DNA of 64,000 bases from Neobacillus endophyticus (GTDB lineage Bacteria > Bacillota > Bacilli > Bacillales > Cytobacillaceae): contig NZ_JABRWH010000001.1 of the NCBI RefSeq assembly GCF_013248975.1, positions 682,001-746,000 on the forward strand, given 5' to 3'. Positions 42,537 to 50,613 of the stretch are shown in pieces. The notes under the pieces are model-generated. The model saw only the letters and a list, made by a program, of their open reading frames with translations, had not been told where the DNA came from and did not search any database. The first letter of the stretch is position 1; the number at the start of each line of letters is the position of its first letter. The translations under genes and the position numbers were made by a program.

Positions 42537-44652
42537 CTTTATTTCCCAATCCCTTCTGCTGAAATTTCCTTAGCAATTGTAAATCATCTTGGAAATCTAT
42601 TACTTTATCAGCTTTATTAAGTTCTTCATGTACTTGCTTCTTAATTAATGGAGCATGGTCAACTTGTACGGTTTCTTTTCGGACTCTTTCAATTTCCTGT
42701 TTTCGATTTTCCTTAATATTTTTTAATCTTTGATTTTTACTAATATTTATTCTATCTTTTTTGCTTTTCTTTTCAGCCTCTTTTACAATTTCCTCGACTT
42801 GTTCCATTAAGTTAATTCTCTCTTTTAACCCTGATTTTTTATGTTGTTTGGTTTGCATCTCTATTTCTTGCAAATAATTTACATCTTCCAGTGTTTTCTC
42901 TTTGTAACGTGATTGATGTTCTAATAAAAAACATCGTTCAAAACTGTGTTTGTCCTTGTTATGCAGATAAATGATTCCAACATCTCTTGGGTCATAGGTA
43001 ATCGTAACCTTTTTTCTTCCAAAAAATCTCGATTCAACAAACCACTGCTCCCGCAGTGCAGTTTCATTAGTGTAGAACATCCCATTCCACTTAATACCAA
43101 ACTCAGTCACCGATGCCTGGGAAGAAGGCAAGAGCATCAGCATAAGTTGTTCTCTACTTATCGTTCTTAGCTTTCCTGCTCTATTTTTCATGCCCCATTC
43201 AAATAGTTTTACAGGTATAGGAGGAACACCGTCCTTAATCATTTCTTCATCTCGTATATAGTTTTCTATTACAAAATTATTGTTGTAGTGAATGGCACAT
43301 AGTATAACAATTTTCATAAAATCCTTAAGTGTTAAAACTGATGACAACCTATAATCCTTTGCCCCCCTAACTTTGAAGTCTGATTGAATAGCACCAGGAA
43401 GAATCGGTTTAACTTGACGGTTAAGGATAGCGAACTGCTGTTCCACCAAAGATTTGAAGTCGCCACGAAATGGCGGACTATTCTCAATTTTTATATTCAA
43501 TCTTTCCGTCAGTAAAGTTGAAGCATGAGATAATAATTCTGCCCTGTCTGCCACAATACACTCAGGTAGATGTGCAGTCGACCACTCATGTTCTTTTATT
43601 TCGATACCAAATCTTTGGCAAAATTCCACTTTGTTCTCAACCATATTCATTAGTGCAATTCTTGCTTGTTCAAAGTTAGGCCCCTCCAAACAAACATGGA
43701 CTGATAAAATCATTCTGGAGAATATGTCCTTTACAAAATACACTATGCCCCTTCCAATGATGGATTGGCGGTCAAATTCACTACACAAATATACGTCAGA
43801 AACAGTTGAATCAATTAATACTTTTTGCCCTGGTGAACGAACTTCTTGTTGTACACTTCCCAGAACAGGGCGGTGTTTTAATTCGAAGTTTTTTTTCCCA
43901 TGTCTTTTAATTAGCCGATAAGATAAATTTTCATTTTTGCGTAACCAATACAAAAATTGATTATATGTAGGCAATTTATTAGGGTCATTTTCCAATACAT
44001 CTCTAAAATATTCTTTTAAGGTTTGCTCAAAAGCATAGCGGACAGTCACATTATTTTGTCGAAGATAAAATTTGGCTATTCCAAGATGGAATTTTTCCTT
44101 CGTATATTGGTCAATGTTAACACCCTCACCCATAATCTCCTCCATTTTCCTTGGACGACCTCTTTTGTTATCACCGCTATTCTTCTGAACCCCGATTCCG
44201 CCACAATTTTGAAAATCGGGTAAGAGGGCGTTTACGTGCATTCCACGTTTCCAATATCTTTTCAAACATCGATTTATTTTCTTCGAGTTCACGTTTAAAT
44301 CCTCGGAAACCTTCTTTACAATTTCGCTCCTTGTTTTGGAGTTCAAGAGATTTATAACCCCATGACTTAAAAGTTGATTAATAATTTCCCATGATTCATT
44401 CCTCAATGTTTTTGCTTTCTCACTGATTTCCTCTTCTCTAATAATCAAATTGAAAGGGTCATCCTCTAAGATGACAACTTCTCCAATTACTAAACCATCC
44501 TCAATCTCTAAAATCTTTTTAATCTTTGGCAACGTATTATCAAAAACATTAATTAGAAAGCAAGAATCATACCTTTCATCTATCCAAATAATCCTTTCAA
44601 TGTTATTTGGGTCATTTCTATATTGGATTAGCATATTTATAGTTAGAACCAT
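42529..44652 (-). CDS. tnsB: TnsB DDE transposase of a Tn7-like transposon
   Basis: This 707-residue retroviral-integrase-fold transposase has a catalytic triad that reads D281 (KVLIDSTVSDVYL), D369 (CIVADRAELLSH) and E404 (FKSLVEQQFAIL). The spacing between D369 and E404 is about 35. HTH segments lie N-terminal, with RTRSEIVKK-like and NVNSKKINRCLKRYW, and a basic tail follows. It binds the transposon ends and joins the 3' strands. GAGGTGG lies before the ATG, which overlaps tnsA by 35 bases. Confidence 0.93.
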   Translation of the reverse strand: MVLTINMLIQYRNDPNNIERIIWIDERYDSCFLINVFDNTLPKIKKILEIEDGLVIGEVVILEDDPFNLIIREEEISEKAKTLRNESWEIINQLLSHGVINLLNSKTRSEIVKKVSEDLNVNSKKINRCLKRYWKRGMHVNALLPDFQNCGGIGVQKNSGDNKRGRPRKMEEIMGEGVNIDQYTKEKFHLGIAKFYLRQNNVTVRYAFEQTLKEYFRDVLENDPNKLPTYNQFLYWLRKNENLSYRLIKRHGKKNFELKHRPVLGSVQQEVRSPGQKVLIDSTVSDVYLCSEFDRQSIIGRGIVYFVKDIFSRMILSVHVCLEGPNFEQARIALMNMVENKVEFCQRFGIEIKEHEWSTAHLPECIVADRAELLSHASTLLTERLNIKIENSPPFRGDFKSLVEQQFAILNRQVKPILPGAIQSDFKVRGAKDYRLSSVLTLKDFMKIVILCAIHYNNNFVIENYIRDEEMIKDGVPPIPVKLFEWGMKNRAGKLRTISREQLMLMLLPSSQASVTEFGIKWNGMFYTNETALREQWFVESRFFGRKKVTITYDPRDVGIIYLHNKDKHSFERCFLLEHQSRYKEKTLEDVNYLQEIEMQTKQHKKSGLKERINLMEQVEEIVKEAEKKSKKDRINISKNQRLKNIKENRKQEIERVRKETVQVDHAPLIKKQVHEELNKADKVIDFQDDLQLLRKFQQKGLGNKDE

Positions 44653-45481
44653 TATTATCCACCTCTGTTCTTGTTAGAATTTGAACTGAATTGCATGGTT
44701 GGTTAAAAGAGATTGCTTCATTCATATTTACACTTAGAATTTTCCTGGCTAAAAGATGTTTGTAAATTGCAATCCCAGTCCCCTGGTCAATATTAAATTC
44801 GTTATCAAACATGCTTAGAATTTCGTTTATTTGCTTTGTTTCACTATTACCAATCATGTCAACAAGACGGTTTTTCAAAAATCCCTGCATTTTATCTTTA
44901 ATGCCGTATTCCTCCAAATGGAAATAGGGATGAATGAATTCTATATTCTTTGCAACCATCAAAGGTATCTCTTTATTCGTAATAATTCCGTATTCTACTC
45001 CCCTGGCTTCCCAATATTTTTTCATTATTTCAAAGCGTTCGATTACCTGTTTATTTTCTAACTGCCTGTAATCCTTTACAGACCTGGCAAAATAGCTTAG
45101 TTCTCCGTTTTCATCTTTTTCTGTGATTAAAAAGGTCGTTGTAAGAATAAGTGGCTCTCCAGTTTTTTGATTAACCAAACGCTTAAGCAGTTCTTCATCC
45201 AAATTCGGAATAATCTCTTCCATACCTTCTAACAGAGGATAATGTTCCCGAATATCTTCCTTTCCTGCAAATTCATATATGTAGAACAGTCTTGTCTCTG
45301 AATCTGATAAAAAATGATGAACCCTTCCACTAAGCCCTTTAATACGACTGATTCTTCCTTTCGAAGATACCCGTATTACATCCAAAAACGGTTTGTACGC
45401 TATCCCCTCTCCTTGACCGTATCCTTCTTCTATCAATTTTGCTATTTTCTTTGTTGTTTGTTCATATTTTAAAACGGGCAT
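44618..45481 (-). CDS. tnsA: TnsA-like endonuclease subunit, catalytic Asp apparently replaced
   Basis: This protein of about 287 residues aligns by eye with TnsA, which cuts the 5' strands at transposon ends. Counting from ATG 45481, Glu62 lies in LSDSETRLFY and Lys136 in ARSVKDYRQL. The usual TTDFL motif with the metal-binding Asp reads LTTTFLITEKD, with Thr116 at that place. The C-terminal half is helical and likely the TnsC contact. AAAGGA lies 9 bases upstream of the start. Loss of the Asp would leave TnsB nicking only one strand. Confidence 0.83.
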   Translation of the reverse strand: MPVLKYEQTTKKIAKLIEEGYGQGEGIAYKPFLDVIRVSSKGRISRIKGLSGRVHHFLSDSETRLFYIYEFAGKEDIREHYPLLEGMEEIIPNLDEELLKRLVNQKTGEPLILTTTFLITEKDENGELSYFARSVKDYRQLENKQVIERFEIMKKYWEARGVEYGIITNKEIPLMVAKNIEFIHPYFHLEEYGIKDKMQGFLKNRLVDMIGNSETKQINEILSMFDNEFNIDQGTGIAIYKHLLARKILSVNMNEAISFNQPCNSVQILTRTEVDNNGSNYKYANPI

Positions 45482-45591
45482 TTTTCTCAATCCTTTCTAA
45501 AAACCAATCATTAAATGGAGAATATATAATAGAAGAAACTCGTCAAAATTCGATTTCTTCCTAAAATATCTAAAGGATAGAACCCAATAAT

Positions 45592-46479
45592 CTACACGTT
45601 TAGATTATCCACTGCACGTTGTTTATCTTCTGCACTACTATTCACATAAAAACGATAAAGCGTATCAACGGAACTGTGGCCGCTTAAAATGGCAACAGTT
45701 TTTGGGTCTACTTTTCCTTCCTTAATCAAATTTGAGCAGAACGTATGCCTTGCCATATGGGGACTAACAATATAATCAAGTTGGGCTTTCTTACTGTATT
45801 TCTCTAAAAGTTTATTAATTGCTAACCTTGTTAGCGTTCCCCTCTGACCTTGTAGCAACTTTTTGGAGGATACTGATGGTCTTACTTCTAAATAGGCTTT
45901 TATCGCATTCACTACTTCACTATTCAAATTTACCTTTCTTACTTTGCTACCCTTTCCATTCCGAATCATTAGGTAGCTGTAATTGTTTTTTCCATTTCTC
46001 TCAGTAATGTAAATATCATCTAATTCAACAGAGACCATTTCACTGCATCTAACACCTGTTCCAAAAAGTAGATAATACACTAATATATCTCTCCTATTTC
46101 CCTCAGCCTCAATAGTACGTTTTAATCTGTACAAATCTTGCTTTTCAACGATTTTTACATCATAGTCAAATTCAATGTTATTTCTTTGCAGGACTTTTTT
46201 TAAATCCACTTCCTCTTTACAAATGCCCTGCTTATAAAGGAAACGCTGATAACGGACAACACTTTTGATTTTTCGATTGATGCTCGTAACTTTCAACTTT
46301 TTTAATAAATTTAAAAATTGACGATACTCTCGAAGGTCTGTTTCTGTAATTGCATCTGTTTTATAACCGATTGTTTCAAATAACCAATCAGAAAACTGCT
46401 GAATATCCTTTGTATATGCTCGAATAGTTAGATGGCTCTTTCCTTCCCGCTCCAACTCCCGAATAAAGTTAGTAATCAT
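45592..46479 (-). CDS. Tyrosine recombinase associated with the Tn7-like genes
   Basis: This 295-residue XerC/D-like recombinase has an N-terminal SAM-like core-binding domain (HLTIRAYTKDIQQFSDWLFE). The catalytic residues are Arg144 (FGTGVRCSEM), His241 and Arg244 (SPHMARHTFCSNL), and His268 (LSGHSSVDT), with Tyr275 or Tyr278 as the nucleophile (TLYRFYVN). It lies about 110 bases upstream of tnsA in the same direction, with a palindromic element just before its own start. It may resolve cointegrates or be separate cargo. Confidence 0.9.
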   Translation of the reverse strand: MITNFIRELEREGKSHLTIRAYTKDIQQFSDWLFETIGYKTDAITETDLREYRQFLNLLKKLKVTSINRKIKSVVRYQRFLYKQGICKEEVDLKKVLQRNNIEFDYDVKIVEKQDLYRLKRTIEAEGNRRDILVYYLLFGTGVRCSEMVSVELDDIYITERNGKNNYSYLMIRNGKGSKVRKVNLNSEVVNAIKAYLEVRPSVSSKKLLQGQRGTLTRLAINKLLEKYSKKAQLDYIVSPHMARHTFCSNLIKEGKVDPKTVAILSGHSSVDTLYRFYVNSSAEDKQRAVDNLNV

Positions 46480-46510
46480 TTACAATCACTCCCATACTTT
46501 TTAGTCAACA

Positions 46511-46583
46511 CAAAAAGGCGTTATCACTTTAGGCAAAAATCCTACTTTTTTTAAAAGTAGAACTTCCTAAAACGATAACGCCT
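46511..46583. repeat. Compound palindrome upstream of the recombinase gene
   Basis: AGGCGTTATC (near 46512) and GATAACGCCT (ending near 46582) form the outer arms. Inside are AGG/CCT and CTACTTTT-TTT-AAAAGTAG. The whole ends about 30 bases before the recombinase start. It could be a recombination core site with two inverted binding arms, or a transcript hairpin. Confidence 0.55.
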
Positions 46584-46637
46584 GTTAAATTGAAATTTAT
46601 TTCTATAATCTAATTATAGTGATAATCCGCCATTTCT

Positions 46638-46708
46638 CAAGCAAAATCACTGTCAAAATAATCTTGCAACATAATTGTCAGTTATGCAGAGAGTTGACTG
46701 TTTTATCA
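46638..46708 (-). repeat. Candidate right-end transposase-binding repeats
   Basis: On the minus strand TGACAATTATGTTGC (from 46680) and TGACAGTGATTTTGC (from 46655) lie 25 bases apart. A weaker TGATAAAACAGTCAA starts at 46708. They point inward toward tnsA, the orientation expected of TnsB boxes. Confidence 0.4.
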
Positions 46709-46893
46709 AACAGAGCCATACGGATTTAACACACCCTTCTCTTCATTTAAGAATCAAAAAACTATACACATAACTTTTTAAGCAATTTTTTTATGAAGAA
46801 TCATGGGGATTACTTATATGTCAACGCTGTACCCAGCTGTATATCTAACAAGAACAACCTTTCCGTAATCAACAAAAGGAAAGGGAAAAGAAC

Positions 46894-47376
46894 TTATTTC
46901 ATTGACCTTGCAATTTCTAACATTCTTTCTTTGGATAATCTTGAACTACTCATTTCCACATTAGTACCATCTTGTACCCAATTCAGTAAACCACCCCTTA
47001 TAGGGTCTCCTTTTTTATCAACTTCACCACTATCTATCCATTCCTGAAAATAACCTGTGTTTCCATTTATATCAACTTTTTGAGAATGTGGAAAATCTTC
47101 ATCAGATAATGGAAATCCTTTGCTCAAATGAATAGCTACTATCAGCTCGGTATCCTTGCTGTCCATATAATGTAGCATTATCCAGGGAGAAGTTTTAATT
47201 TCTAATGTCCAATCGTCAGGAATCTTATTCGGACTCAAAATAGTAAAATTGGCTTTTTTCCTTATTTCTGAAATGGTTTTGCTGTTGTGGTTATACTTTA
47301 TCTCTTTAGCATGGATTATCATCGGACTACTCAATAACAGGATTATGGACAAGATTAAACGATTAATAAGTATCAA
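46894..47376 (-). CDS. Exported DUF4367-like protein
   Basis: This 160-residue product has a signal peptide (about residues 1-24, LSIILLLSSPMIIHA). The mature domain resembles DUF4367: LSPNKIPDDWTLEIK near its start and GGLLNWVQDGTNVEMSSSRL with LEIARSMK at its end. Such domains are found in sporulation or anti-sigma-like proteins and many uncharacterised exported proteins. It lies just outside the proposed transposon end. A second DUF4367-like gene is near 50 kb. Confidence 0.65.
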   Translation of the reverse strand: MILINRLILSIILLLSSPMIIHAKEIKYNHNSKTISEIRKKANFTILSPNKIPDDWTLEIKTSPWIMLHYMDSKDTELIVAIHLSKGFPLSDEDFPHSQKVDINGNTGYFQEWIDSGEVDKKGDPIRGGLLNWVQDGTNVEMSSSRLSKERMLEIARSMK

Positions 47377-47531
47377 TTTATAACCTCAATTCTTTTTGAT
47401 TTTGATGGTGATATTATTTACAAACCACTAATTTTTATAAACAGGCATATTTTAATAACTAAAATGAAAATGGGCTGTCGAAACAGTCCATTTGATGTCA
47501 TAAATATCCAATTAAATAAAGAAAAAGAGAA

Positions 47532-47714
47532 TCATTCCTCTTTACTATTATTCGAATCTATCCTAAATAAAATTGCCTTAACTAAAAAGTATGTTGCGAG
47601 ACCAAATAATACCCCATCCAAAAGTCCAATATGTTTTATAAATACACCAGTCATAAAGCCAATGGATAACATCGGAGTATATTGCCATGTAATAATTTTG
47701 TTAATAACCGACAT
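47532..47714 (-). CDS. Small membrane protein, 60 residues
   Basis: Two hydrophobic segments are visible (about residues 14-32 and 34-52), with KHIGLLDGVLFGLATYF between and after them. The tail is charged. AAAGGGGAAATC precedes the ATG, a strong ribosome site. No family was recognised. It is monocistronic. Confidence 0.65.
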   Translation of the reverse strand: MSVINKIITWQYTPMLSIGFMTGVFIKHIGLLDGVLFGLATYFLVKAILFRIDSNNSKEE

Positions 47715-47890
47715 AATGATTTCCCCTTTGTATCAGGTCATACATTTATAAATATTATAAACAAATTGCGTTTTACCATTAATTTCAATTTTTATAATCT
47801 AAACTCTTTAATGTTTCTTTGGTAAACTATTTTTAAGGTCTCTGAAATGTTTCCATCTTGTCCTCTGCACTCGTTACAAAAATAAGAAAG

Positions 47891-48148
47891 TTATTTTTCA
47901 TTAATTACACTACGACCTTTGTGCTCAAAACCTTTTTCAACAAAAATGTCATATTGGGATAGTTTAGTATCGAATCCTAAATCACGTTTTTTACGCCCTG
48001 CATAAATACCTCGTACTTTTGTTTTGTATGGAATTCCATTTTCGTTTAACTTACCTATCATTTTTATACAATCTTCATCACCTATTGCAGTGTAAATTAA
48101 GACATAATCAAACCTAAATAGGCTAAAAAATTTATCAAACCATCTCAA
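47891..48148 (-). CDS. Small hypothetical protein (possible DUF2007-like fold)
   Basis: This protein of about 85 residues starts at TTG 48148 with AGGGGGGAG upstream (begins RWFDKFFSLFRFDYVLIYTA). The pattern VLIYTAIGDEDCIKMIGKLNEN, followed by GIPYKTKVRG and YDIFVEK, resembles small signal-transducing-like or glutamine-rich-adaptor proteins of DUF2007 type. That link is weak. There is no signal or membrane segment. Confidence 0.6.
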   Translation of the reverse strand: MRWFDKFFSLFRFDYVLIYTAIGDEDCIKMIGKLNENGIPYKTKVRGIYAGRKKRDLGFDTKLSQYDIFVEKGFEHKGRSVINEK

Positions 48149-48251
48149 TTTACTCCCCCCTATGTTCAATTTCTAAACTTTACGTATCCATTCTTAAACC
48201 GTTTCTTATAACATTCCTATTCAAAAATGCTGGAAGTTAGTGACAAAGTTT

Positions 48252-48274
48252 AAAAAAAGGTTGCCATAGCAACC
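48252..48274 (-). terminator. Intrinsic terminator
   Basis: GGTTGC-CATA-GCAACC with a seven-T run on the minus strand. It follows the two small genes at 48423-48709. Confidence 0.85.
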
Positions 48275-48422
48275 CTTAGTTAAGTTGAGAAGTTATTTTT
48301 CTTTTAAGCTATCTAAAGGGATAAATCCAAAGATAACAACAGCTATTGATGATATTCTACGGTTTAAAATAAAAATTTGATTTTTTCAGTTATTAAGAAA
48401 AGATATATATTTCATTCCCTAC

Positions 48423-48542
48423 TCAAATTTGTTGTGTCCAAATTTTATATATTACTTGACCATCTTTGAATACTTTATCTTTACGAATGCTTATTTTAAC
48501 GTTGTTGTAAAATGCCCATTCAGGTAAAAGCGATTCTAACAT
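48423..48542 (-). CDS. Tiny hypothetical protein, 39 residues
   Basis: The ATG at 48542 overlaps the stop codon of the preceding gene (AAATGTTAG). The product begins MLESLLPEWAFYNNVKISIR. Translation would rely on coupling. It may be a remnant of a longer protein. No family was recognised. Confidence 0.45.
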   Translation of the reverse strand: MLESLLPEWAFYNNVKISIRKDKVFKDGQVIYKIWTQQI

Positions 48543-48709
48543 TTGATTACCTTTTCATCAGGAGTCGCATAGCCCACATCAATCTTACCTAATAAATATG
48601 GAGAGGAATCTGGAAGTAATGCATCCGCCCATTCCTCTGCTTGATTTTTGGAATCAAAAATACGGTTATCTTCTTTGTAATTACCATTTATCCAAGTTAT
48701 GTTCCCCAT
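48536..48709 (-). CDS. Small hypothetical protein, 57 residues
   Basis: The start ATG 48709 (MGNITWINGNYKEDNRIFDS) has AAAGGTGG 8 bases upstream and is preferred to the frame start at 48757. The segment DSKNQAEEWADALL suggests a helix after a beta-rich start. There is no signal peptide. It is coupled to the 39-residue frame downstream. Confidence 0.55.
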   Translation of the reverse strand: MGNITWINGNYKEDNRIFDSKNQAEEWADALLPDSSPYLLGKIDVGYATPDEKVIKC

Positions 48710-48807
48710 CGGGTCACCCACCTTTTTCAATATAATAAATTCATCGTACATTTTCATACAGTATAATTATCTTTTTCTGTACCATATTAATTTTGAGGTG
48801 ATTGTAT

Positions 48808-49569
48808 ATGCCAAAAAGAATTATTGTTTATATATGCCTATACTCCGTAGCTTTATTTATTGCTTTTAGCAAACTTACTTACGCATCAAATAATCAACAT
48901 GAAAATGATAGCCTTTCAGTTGAACTGGAAAGAAGGTTAAAAAGCATTGAACCACCTCAACCAATTACTCTCCTTAAATCTCCCGAACAACAAGAAAAGG
49001 AGAGCCACTACCCTTCTAAAACCTTTCCTATTTCTGAAGTTCTAAGTAAAGGGGCAAAAATCCCTTTTAATAAAATAAAAAATGAGCCAAACTATGAGAG
49101 GCCCGTTTATCAAGAACAATGGCACAGCACTTATGCTGGCGGTAGATGGAGCTATATTCCCAGCAATATTTATTACGCACAACATCGTTTATACCCTATT
49201 TATGATATTGGACTTTCGGGTTTATTTAACTTTGAAAATCAAATCGGCATTAGTTTTCCAACCTTTCAAAATAGAACGAACCTTGACTTATACATGGTTA
49301 TTTTTCAAACAAATGTGATTTCAGCTTATACAAAAGGTAATCAAGTGGTTATTGTAGGAACTCCAAAACGAAATGGTGTTGAAGTAATAACCATTAAAAC
49401 AAAAGATATTCATCCGACAGAATTAAAGAAAATGTTACTTATTCAGTTGGCTACAAATACTTATGAACTTGATTATTCACTGATTCGGTATGAGCCTCCT
49501 GACTTTTGGATAAAACAAATTAAACATCACGAAAAACTACCTTGGTGGTTTAAACAAAGGATTCATTGA
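48808..49569 (+). CDS. Exported protein of unknown function, 253 residues
   Basis: A signal peptide covers about residues 1-27 (ICLYSVALFIAFSKLTYAS). A linker rich in Pro/Gln/Glu with TFPISEVLSKGAKIPFNK follows, then a globular C-terminal part with YAGGRWSYIPSNIYYAQHRL and VVIVGTPKRNGVEVITIKTK. GAGGTGAT lies before the ATG. It is divergent from the genes at 48423-48709. I do not recognise a family. Secretion or surface attachment without a wall motif is the only inference. Confidence 0.7.
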   Translation: MPKRIIVYICLYSVALFIAFSKLTYASNNQHENDSLSVELERRLKSIEPPQPITLLKSPEQQEKESHYPSKTFPISEVLSKGAKIPFNKIKNEPNYERPVYQEQWHSTYAGGRWSYIPSNIYYAQHRLYPIYDIGLSGLFNFENQIGISFPTFQNRTNLDLYMVIFQTNVISAYTKGNQVVIVGTPKRNGVEVITIKTKDIHPTELKKMLLIQLATNTYELDYSLIRYEPPDFWIKQIKHHEKLPWWFKQRIH

Positions 49570-49724
49570 GCTTTTTTCTATATCTTGCATTATGCACTGA
49601 GAAATACTAAAAGCATTGCGAATTCAGTTATTGTTATATTTCACAGCTTTTATATATTTGCTTGTTCCTGTGGAAGCACAAAAAAAAGAATCATTTATTT
49701 GTCCCTTTTAAACTTACACATCAA

Positions 49725-49913
49725 TTAGAAATATTCGGTGCTTAAACTAAAATAAATTAATATTGAAATGATTGTAAGTCCTAAAAAAAATAACACTTTA
49801 TTAAGTTTGGACAAGTTTTTCAACCATCCCCACCTTTTTTTATCAACATCAAACCAAAAGTAATCAGCGAGAACTGCTAATTCAATAATGAAGACTGATA
49901 AAAATGAACTCAT
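49725..49913 (-). CDS. Small membrane protein, 62 residues
   Basis: There is an N-terminal hydrophobic stretch (FLSVFIIELAVLADYFWF) and a second segment (VLFFLGLTIISILIYFSL), with a basic loop containing KKRWGWLKNLSKLNK. GGGGGAATATGA precedes the ATG. The family is unknown. Confidence 0.6.
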   Translation of the reverse strand: MSSFLSVFIIELAVLADYFWFDVDKKRWGWLKNLSKLNKVLFFLGLTIISILIYFSLSTEYF

Positions 49914-49999
49914 TCATATTCCCCCATTTGTAAATCATGTTCAATTTGTTTAAGAATAAGTTCCAACATATATAATAAAAAATATCAATTGCAAACCTA

Positions 50000-50613
50000 T
50001 TAGTTCGAATCAGTCGATTCATTACTTAAGTGGTTAGTATTTAATGATTTTATGATATTTATTAATTGTTCTTTCGGAATTTCTCCTGTTACTTGTATTT
50101 GCAACCCATTAATATTTGAATAAAAAAGTTTTAAATCCTTATCATAATTCCATTCGTGATTTCCTATATATGTTGTTTCATAGCTATTCAAAGGTTCATC
50201 TTGAAGGACCTTAAAATTTGATTCCCAAATAGTTGTATCCCCTTTAGGTGTTTTGTATAATAAATCCACTTGTTTATCATTTTTACTACCACCTTTGACC
50301 TTACTTACATACGCTCCCGTAAGTTCCTCCATAGATAAAATCGAATTTTTTGGAAGAATTAATTCAAAAGGGGGATTCTGTAAAATCTTCTTAAATTCTT
50401 TTACACTCCACTTATTTTGAACAGGATTAACTTTATCTGTTGTTGTATTTTTTTCTCACTGTCCATTTTATTCAAATGATAACTATTCATAAAATTTTGT
50501 AGTGAAATTACTTGTATAGCCTGTTGTCTATGTCTCACAGCAAAGTAAATCCACACAATAATGATTATAAGTATTAGAAGAATTATCATAGTCAGAACTA
50601 AAAAGTTATTCAA
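50000..50613 (-). pseudogene. Frameshifted membrane-anchored DUF4367-like protein
   Basis: A TTG at 50613 with AGGGG upstream starts an N-terminal membrane segment (FLVLTMIILLILIIIIVWIY) and runs as far as MDSEKK. There a run of seven A near 50450 shifts the frame. The other frame continues without a stop as TTTDKVNPVQNKWSVKEF, PPFELILPKNSILSMEELTG and on to the DUF4367-like end GEIPKEQLINIIKSL. One extra A would restore a single protein of about 204 residues. It is a pseudogene, slippage-dependent gene or sequence error. Confidence 0.65.

Larger units (their letters stand above)
46480..46893. other. Intergenic region at the tnsA side of the transposon
   Basis: It holds a palindromic element (46511-46583) and three repeats (46638-46708) that could be transposase sites. 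No gene is supported. A candidate terminus TGTGTTAA on the minus strand begins at 46733. Confidence 0.5.

Noticed and set aside
39110..46479. CRISPR-associated transposon (CAST).
   Set aside because: There is a tns operon, but no Cascade, Cas12k or repeat-spacer array in the window.
47741..47749. TACATTTAT as a right terminus with target duplication TTTAT matching the left flank at 37268.
   Set aside because: It lies in the ribosome-site region of a small gene, with no transposase-type repeats next to it. A 5-base match is expected by chance.
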